Origin: JAJRRA01 sp048636595
Lineage (GTDB): Bacteria; Pseudomonadota; Gammaproteobacteria; Xanthomonadales; SZUA-36
Assembly (NCBI GenBank): GCA_048636595.1
Contig: JAIVWI010000101.1
Span: 1 to 10,935 of the forward strand
DNA length: 10,935 nt
Reading direction: 5' to 3'
Of the stretch, positions 7,076-10,935 are shown in pieces. The position numbers and the translations under genes were made by a program. How positions within the stretch are numbered: position 1 is the stretch's first letter; each line of letters opens with the position of its first letter. The notes beneath the pieces were generated by a model, which worked only from the letters and a program-made list of their open reading frames with translations, was not told the DNA's origin and ran no database searches.

Positions 7076-7105
7076 TTAATCGCCACATAATATAGGACAC
7101 TACAC
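7076..7105 (-). repeat. Right terminal inverted repeat of the MITE-like element
   Basis: Mirror copy of 6843-6872 with one difference (G for A at the 23rd base from the end). It starts directly after the internal arm 7062-7075 and ends 53 bp beyond the aroQ stop codon. Confidence 0.9.
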
Positions 7106-7158
7106 TAAATCTGCTCCTTCACCGGCTGACACCGGCATTGCAATCTGTCATCCGCAGA

Positions 7159-7599
7159 TCAGGAATCTTCCAGGTTGACGATGGCCTGCAGGGCAAGCAT
7201 GTAACTTTCTCCCTGGAATCCGCTGATTACGCCCATGGCAATATCCGAAAAGTAGGAAATTTGCCGGAAGGGCTCTCTTGCCGCTATTGCCGACAGGTGA
7301 ACCTCCACGAAAGGAATATTCACCGCCAGCAGAGCATCCCGCAAAGCGATGCTGGTATGCGTATAGGCAGCGGGATTGAAGATGATGTAATCGATCCTGT
7401 CGTTGGCCGCTTTCTGAATGGCTTCGACCAGCGCCCCTTCACTGTTGTTCTGCGCATAATGCAAATCATGACCACAGGCGCCTGCGAAGCGATCCAGTTC
7501 TTCCATGATTTCATTCAAGCTGCGATGTCCGTATCGCTCAGGTTCCCTGCTGCCCAGTAAATTCAGGTTGGGGCCATTCAGAACGAGTATGTTTGCCAT
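7159..7599 (-). CDS. aroQ: 3-dehydroquinate dehydratase, type II
   Basis: A 146-residue enzyme, the usual size for type II dehydroquinases, which form dodecamers in the cytosol and convert 3-dehydroquinate to 3-dehydroshikimate in the shikimate pathway. Motifs: LVLNGPNLNLLGSREPERYG (5-24; Arg18 and the catalytic Tyr23), QNNSEGALVEAI (50-61), FNPAAYTHTSIALRDAL (74-90; Asn75), VEVHLSAIAAREPFRQISY (98-116; His101, Ser103, Arg112). The catalytic set is present. Two positions of the usual HLSNIHAREPFR motif are Ala (104 and 106), a mild departure. The ATG at 7599 has an AAGGTG ribosome site 5 nt upstream. It lies 93 bp after the TlpA-like gene. In Pseudomonas and relatives aroQ is followed by accB-accC; here the next thing is the mobile-element block. 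Confidence 0.95.
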   Translation of the reverse strand: MANILVLNGPNLNLLGSREPERYGHRSLNEIMEELDRFAGACGHDLHYAQNNSEGALVEAIQKAANDRIDYIIFNPAAYTHTSIALRDALLAVNIPFVEVHLSAIAAREPFRQISYFSDIAMGVISGFQGESYMLALQAIVNLEDS

Positions 7600-7692
7600 G
7601 GAGACACCTTTGCGTCCGGGGTGAGGAAGTTTGCACGATTCGGTGCATTTTGTCCACCGTTCGCTACCGTATTACCGCAGATCGGGGCAATT

Positions 7693-8262
7693 TCAGAGCA
7701 GAGCCTTGATTTGCGCTTCCAGTTCTTCCTGGTCCAGAGCCCCCAGATAAGCCCACCTGACAATGCCATCGGCGTCCACCAGGACACTGTACGGCAACAT
7801 GCCGGAACGGTTCCCATAGCGGCGGCCAACCAGCACCGAATCGGTCGAACCGACCAGGATCGGATAGTTGATGGCCAGCCCTGTTGCAAATTCTCGTGCC
7901 TTGCGCGCATCATCCAGCGCGATCCCCACCACCTGGACACCACGACCCGCATAGTTATGCTGCAACCGGGTCAGCATGGGCATTTCCTCGATGCAGGGTT
8001 TGCACCAGGTTGCCCAGAAATTAAGCAGCATGATTTTGCCGTCGAAGTCCGCCGCAGACACGGTTGCGCCATTCATGTCACCGAGTTCAAAATCCGGGCG
8101 GAGCTGGCCCAGCAAGTCTTCCAGTTGGTTGATAGCACGGGCCTCTGCCACAGGTGAATAGTCCTGCTGTCCTGGCTCCGGGCTGAGGATCATGGCCACG
8201 AAATAACCCCCCGATGCCGCCATGATGGCCACAGCGGCCATGATGATGATCTGTTTTCTCAC
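7693..8262 (-). CDS. TlpA/ResA-like membrane-anchored thiol-disulfide oxidoreductase
   Basis: A 189-residue thioredoxin-fold protein. Residues 4-26 (QIIIMAAVAIMAASGGYFVAM) form an N-terminal anchor or signal, placing the domain in the periplasm. The redox motif is NFWATWCKPCIEEMP (81-95; Cys87 and Cys90), preceded by PDFELGDMNGATVSAADFDGK (56-76), typical of TlpA/ResA; the cis-Pro loop is GMLPYSVLVD (154-163). Such proteins keep cysteines reduced, for example in cytochrome c maturation or metal-centre assembly, and receive electrons from DsbD/CcdA. The start is GTG at 8262: it overlaps the dsbD stop as GTGA, so the pair is coupled and this protein is a likely DsbD client. The exact substrate is not visible. 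Confidence 0.9.
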   Translation of the reverse strand: MRKQIIIMAAVAIMAASGGYFVAMILSPEPGQQDYSPVAEARAINQLEDLLGQLRPDFELGDMNGATVSAADFDGKIMLLNFWATWCKPCIEEMPMLTRLQHNYAGRGVQVVGIALDDARKAREFATGLAINYPILVGSTDSVLVGRRYGNRSGMLPYSVLVDADGIVRWAYLGALDQEELEAQIKALL

Positions 8263-10571
8263 TGGGCCGCGACGACTTTTTGCAGATGAGCGACAAACTT
8301 TTCGGGTGTGAAATAGCCCACCAGGCGGTAGGCGCGCATTTCCTCGCCCTGCCGGTTAAAAAACAGGATGGCGGGCGGGCCAATGATTCCATATTCCTTC
8401 ATCAATCCCTGGTCGAGGTCGTCATTGGCCGTCACATCTGCCTGCAACAACTGCAAATGGCCAAACTGCGCCTGAACGCCGGCATCCCTGAAAGTATTTT
8501 TTTCCATGCGGATGCACTCGACACACCAGTCGGCGTAGAAGTCCAGCATGGCGCCCTTGCCGCTTGAACCCGCCTGTACCAACTCCTGTTCCAGGTCTTG
8601 CAACGACTTGATTCGCCGGAATTCTACCTGTTCACCGGTGGCGGTTCCCGCCGTTGACGCAGCAAAACGCTCCAGTGGCTTCAACCAGTAATCTCCGCCT
8701 GCGGCAGCGCCGACAATTTCCACGGCGCCCAGTACCAGCAACACGATTCCCAGGGACTTCCACAGCCGCTTCCAGCCCGAAACCCCGGCCTCGATCCGCT
8801 CCAGGGCGCCCAGGTAAATTCCACAGGCAATGGCCAGCATACCCCACAGCAACATGATCAAACCGCCTTCCAGGATCCGCTCCAGCATCCAGATGGCCAC
8901 TGCCAGCATACCCACGCCGAACACAGCCTTTACAGCATCCATCCAGGCGCCGGCCCGGGGTACCAGCTTGCCCGCCGATACACCAAACAGGATCAAGGGC
9001 GCACCCATCCCCATGGACAATGCAAACAGGGCGGTTCCACCAAGCATGGCGTCGCCGGTTTCACCAATCACGATCAGCGCAGCCATCAGCGGCGGCGCCA
9101 CGCAAGGCCCGACGATCAGTGCCGACAGGAAGCCCATCACGGCCACACCCCAGAGCTGCCCGCCTTGTTGCCGGTTGCTCGCCTCAGTCAGACGGGTCTG
9201 CATACTTCCGGGCAATTGCAGTTCGAAAAAACCGAACATCGAGAACGCCAAAGCGATAAAAATCAGGACAAACCCGCTAATGATCCAGGGGTTCTGGAAA
9301 GCCGCCTGGAGGTTCTGACCAAACAGGCCGGCCAGCACACCTGCAACGGTATAGGTAACGGCCATGGCCAGCACATAGACCAGGGAAAGCCAGAATGCCT
9401 TCATTGTAGTCAGGCTGTCTCCCTGGCCGGCGATGATGCCGGACAAAATAGGCACCATGGGAAACACGCAGGGGGTAAATGCCAGCAACAGCCCGGCTAT
9501 GAAAAAGGCGAAAATGGCCCGGGTGGGGTTATCTGTCAAATAAAAGGCCAGGTGGTCCTGCTCGCTGACCGGGACCTCCACTGCTGGTGCTTTGACCTCC
9601 GTATCGACAGTAGAACCCTGTCCGGCATCAGTAGCCGGTTTTCCAATTGCCTCTGCAGCCGCAGGCATTTCGAATGTCACCGCACGCGACATCGGCGGAT
9701 AACAGATATCACCGTCCCTGCAGCCCTGGAAATCGGCCTCCAGTGTGATGTTAACGGCCGGGCCGGCCGGGCGATTGAATTTCACGGGAATCTCGATCTG
9801 CCCGTAATAAACCGGCACGGACCCGAACTCCGGGTCGTCCTTTATCACGCCATCCGGCAGCGCGACTTCGCGGATAACGAAGCCATCATCGCCAATGATC
9901 CGGAAATCGAATTTATCCAGGTAAAGGTAATAGCCGGGTTGAACAGTGAAACGGACCAGTGCGGTGTCAGCACTTTCGCCAATCGACTCATAGACAAACG
10001 CTTGCTCAGGCGGCAAGGCCTGATCATTGGACAGACCAAAGACAGGATTCGCTTCACCCATCCCGGCGATCCCGGCCAGCGGATCTTCAACCAAACCGGT
10101 GAGCGGGCTGGGAGCGGCCAGGTCCTGAGGCAAACTGACCAGCAAAATCTGCTCAGTGGGGGGGTAACAGAGTACTTTTTCCCAACAGCCCTGGGAACGC
10201 ACCTTGAGTTGCACCGCCTTCACACCCGGTGCAACGGAAACCAGGGGTATGGTGACCGTCAGGCTGTCGTGATATTTCTCAACGTCCTCACCCAGTAACT
10301 CGTCAAACTCGATTTCACCTTTTGGCACCCGGGCCTCGCCCAGCACCACGCCATCGCTGGCCGATGTGAACCGCAGAAATTTGTTGTTGTAAAGATAGTA
10401 TTCGTCTTCGATCTTCCAGCTGACTTCCACCCGGTCCCGGCCTGGCGCCTGGGCGGATATAACAAACACGTCCTCGAAGTCCCGCACCTCGTCGAACTCA
10501 ACGGCGGGCAACGCTGCCGACAGCAGCAAGCCGGATATTGCGATTAACATCGTCAGTAGTTTATTCATCAT
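8259..10571 (-). CDS. dsbD: Thiol:disulfide interchange protein DsbD with two N-terminal alpha domains
   Basis: A 770-residue inner-membrane protein that carries electrons from cytosolic thioredoxin to periplasmic thiol proteins. Order: signal peptide (1-~23, ending ALPA); alpha domain 1 with QGCWEKVLCYPP (127-138; Cys129, Cys135); alpha domain 2 with QGCRDGDICYPP (282-293; Cys284, Cys290); a low-complexity linker (~303-340); an eight-segment membrane domain (~352-625) with TPCVFPMVPIL (366-376; Cys368) and VGPCVAPPL (487-495; Cys490); and a C-terminal thioredoxin domain with DFYADWCVECIRMEKNTF (677-694; Cys683, Cys686) and cis-Pro at GPPAILFF (731-738). E. coli DsbD has one alpha domain and is about 565 residues, so the duplication explains the extra length. 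ATG at 10571 or 10568; the ribosome site (AAAGAA) is weak. The TlpA-like gene follows with a 4-nt overlap. Confidence 0.94.
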   Translation of the reverse strand: MMNKLLTMLIAISGLLLSAALPAVEFDEVRDFEDVFVISAQAPGRDRVEVSWKIEDEYYLYNNKFLRFTSASDGVVLGEARVPKGEIEFDELLGEDVEKYHDSLTVTIPLVSVAPGVKAVQLKVRSQGCWEKVLCYPPTEQILLVSLPQDLAAPSPLTGLVEDPLAGIAGMGEANPVFGLSNDQALPPEQAFVYESIGESADTALVRFTVQPGYYLYLDKFDFRIIGDDGFVIREVALPDGVIKDDPEFGSVPVYYGQIEIPVKFNRPAGPAVNITLEADFQGCRDGDICYPPMSRAVTFEMPAAAEAIGKPATDAGQGSTVDTEVKAPAVEVPVSEQDHLAFYLTDNPTRAIFAFFIAGLLLAFTPCVFPMVPILSGIIAGQGDSLTTMKAFWLSLVYVLAMAVTYTVAGVLAGLFGQNLQAAFQNPWIISGFVLIFIALAFSMFGFFELQLPGSMQTRLTEASNRQQGGQLWGVAVMGFLSALIVGPCVAPPLMAALIVIGETGDAMLGGTALFALSMGMGAPLILFGVSAGKLVPRAGAWMDAVKAVFGVGMLAVAIWMLERILEGGLIMLLWGMLAIACGIYLGALERIEAGVSGWKRLWKSLGIVLLVLGAVEIVGAAAGGDYWLKPLERFAASTAGTATGEQVEFRRIKSLQDLEQELVQAGSSGKGAMLDFYADWCVECIRMEKNTFRDAGVQAQFGHLQLLQADVTANDDLDQGLMKEYGIIGPPAILFFNRQGEEMRAYRLVGYFTPEKFVAHLQKVVAAQ

Positions 10572-10625
10572 TGTTCTTTGACCGGTCTGTTTCGCACAAT
10601 CATTCAGTTTTCCTAATCAGCGGTA

Positions 10626-10655
10626 GATAGACCGGATATCCGGCAGGATGTTCAA
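10626..10655 (-). promoter_or_regulatory. Possible dsbD promoter with 12-bp palindrome in the spacer
   Basis: On the minus strand TTGAAC (10655-10650) is a fair -35 box, followed after 18 nt by TCTATC (10631-10626), a poor -10. The spacer contains CCGGATATCCGG (10632-10643), a perfect 12-bp palindrome that could bind a dimeric regulator. The predicted start would lie about 50 nt before the dsbD ATG. This is a by-eye prediction only. Confidence 0.25.
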
Positions 10656-10720
10656 CCAGCATTTCAGAAGAAGCATATAGTCCGCTAAAGACGCCAAAGA
10701 CGCAAAATTTATTCAGAGCC

Positions 10721-10791
10721 GGGGTCAGACCTCAGTTTCTTGAACCACCTTGCAGTCAGCACCGCCGTGCCAGAAACTGAGCTCTGACCCC
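10721..10791. repeat. Inverted repeat with GGGGTCAGA ends (20-bp arms, 31-bp loop)
   Basis: Arms 10721-10740 and 10772-10791 are inverted copies, 19/20 identical, each starting GGGGTCAGA at the outer edge. This resembles paired REP-type or transposon-end repeats scattered between genes in many proteobacteria. It is not followed by a T run, so it does not look like an intrinsic terminator. Confidence 0.7.
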
Positions 10792-10880
10792 ATTCGAGCG
10801 GGCGGAGCGGGTTCTGTTGTTGACAAGCCCTATAGAAATGGGCGGTAAATCAGACTGATACCGCTTCGCGCTCCGGACGA

Positions 10881-10900
10881 GGGGTCAGAGCACTTTTTCC
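10881..10900 (+). repeat. Third copy of the GGGGTCAGAGC repeat core
   Basis: The first 11 bases, GGGGTCAGAGC, equal the outer part of the arm at 10791-10772; then the sequence diverges to ACTTTTTCC. It may be the near end of another element whose body lies beyond the window edge. Confidence 0.45.
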
Positions 10901-10935
10901 TTGGGGGTTTTACCGAAAAGAAAGGCCTTTCCAGG

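Larger units (their letters stand above)
6843..7105. mobile_element. 263-bp MITE-like non-autonomous element with 30-bp terminal inverted repeats
   Basis: The block is bounded by terminal inverted repeats at 6843-6872 and 7076-7105, which match at 29 of 30 positions (only position 23 differs) and begin GTGTAGTGTCC. TAA lies immediately outside both ends (6840-6842 and 7106-7108), consistent with a 3-bp target duplication of the TNA type described for the IS1031 group of IS5-family elements; three bases could also match by chance. There is no transposase gene. The only long frame inside (minus strand, 7100-6858) runs across the repeats and has no protein-like features. Two further inverted pairs fill the interior. 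I read this as a miniature inverted-repeat element mobilised in trans; which transposase family owns these ends I cannot say. Confidence 0.8.
10572..10935. other. Gene-free region upstream of dsbD, with repeats
   Basis: No frame on either strand looks like a protein in these 364 bases. The part next to dsbD holds a possible promoter and a 12-bp palindrome; the rest holds a short direct repeat AAAGACGC (10687-10694 and 10696-10703), a long inverted repeat at 10721-10791, a third copy of its core at 10881, and a 12-bp palindrome GAAAGGCCTTTC (10920-10931) near the window end. Confidence 0.6.

Noticed and set aside
6858..7100. 80-codon minus-strand frame inside the mobile-like element
   Set aside because: It runs across both terminal repeats and hairpin arms and has no domain or ribosome site; better explained as chance in a structured repeat.
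6840..7110. CRISPR-like or tandem repeat array
   Set aside because: The repeats are inverted pairs, not regularly spaced direct repeats, and there are no spacers.
7106..7158. Possible terminator after aroQ
   Set aside because: ACCGGC appears twice as a direct repeat (ACCGGCTGACACCGGC), giving only a weak 4-bp hairpin with no T run.
9165..10298. 377-codon plus-strand open frame
   Set aside because: Antisense to dsbD, whose family match is unambiguous; no protein-like domain seen.

Overview
The window looks like chromosome from a moderately GC-rich gammaproteobacterium. I infer this from the protein sequences and from the order dsbD – tlpA-like – aroQ, an arrangement known from Pseudomonas and relatives. 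No species can be named from the sequence alone. All complete genes lie on the minus strand; one partial gene on the plus strand runs in from the left edge.

Reading the minus strand from the right: about 360 bp of gene-free DNA (10572-10935) holds a near-perfect inverted repeat and a third copy of its GGGGTCAGAGC core. Then comes a thiol-redox pair: dsbD (10571-8259), unusual in carrying two N-terminal periplasmic alpha domains, and a TlpA/ResA-like thioredoxin (8262-7693) that overlaps it by GTGA. Next is aroQ (7599-7159), the type II 3-dehydroquinase of the shikimate pathway. In many gammaproteobacteria accB and accC would follow. Here aroQ is instead followed by a 263-bp mobile-element-like block (6843-7105) with 30-bp terminal inverted repeats (29/30 identical), and then by a cyanophycin gene cluster.

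The cluster is tightly packed: cphA (6825-4018, cyanophycin synthetase), a second Mur-ligase-type gene without the ATP-grasp half (4017-2308, 'cphA-prime'), tdk (2315-1656, thymidine kinase), a 67-residue single-pass membrane protein (1629-1426) and a CmoA-like SAM-binding protein (1426-671). Overlaps or very short gaps at every junction suggest one transcription unit. Facing it on the plus strand, overlapping by 4 nt, is the C-terminal part of an opine/octopine dehydrogenase family protein (to 674). Opine dehydrogenases often condense an amino acid such as arginine with a 2-oxo acid, while cyanophycin stores arginine and aspartate. A shared link to arginine is therefore possible but unproven.

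The most unusual structure is the 263-bp element. Its ends, then two internal hairpin arms, pair in strict succession, so the whole unit can fold into a multi-arm junction. It ends only 17 bp from the cphA start codon, leaving just the ribosome binding site between them. Other points worth a second look are a thymidine kinase that has lost three of four zinc ligands, the double-alpha DsbD, and the cphA/cphA-prime tandem itself.
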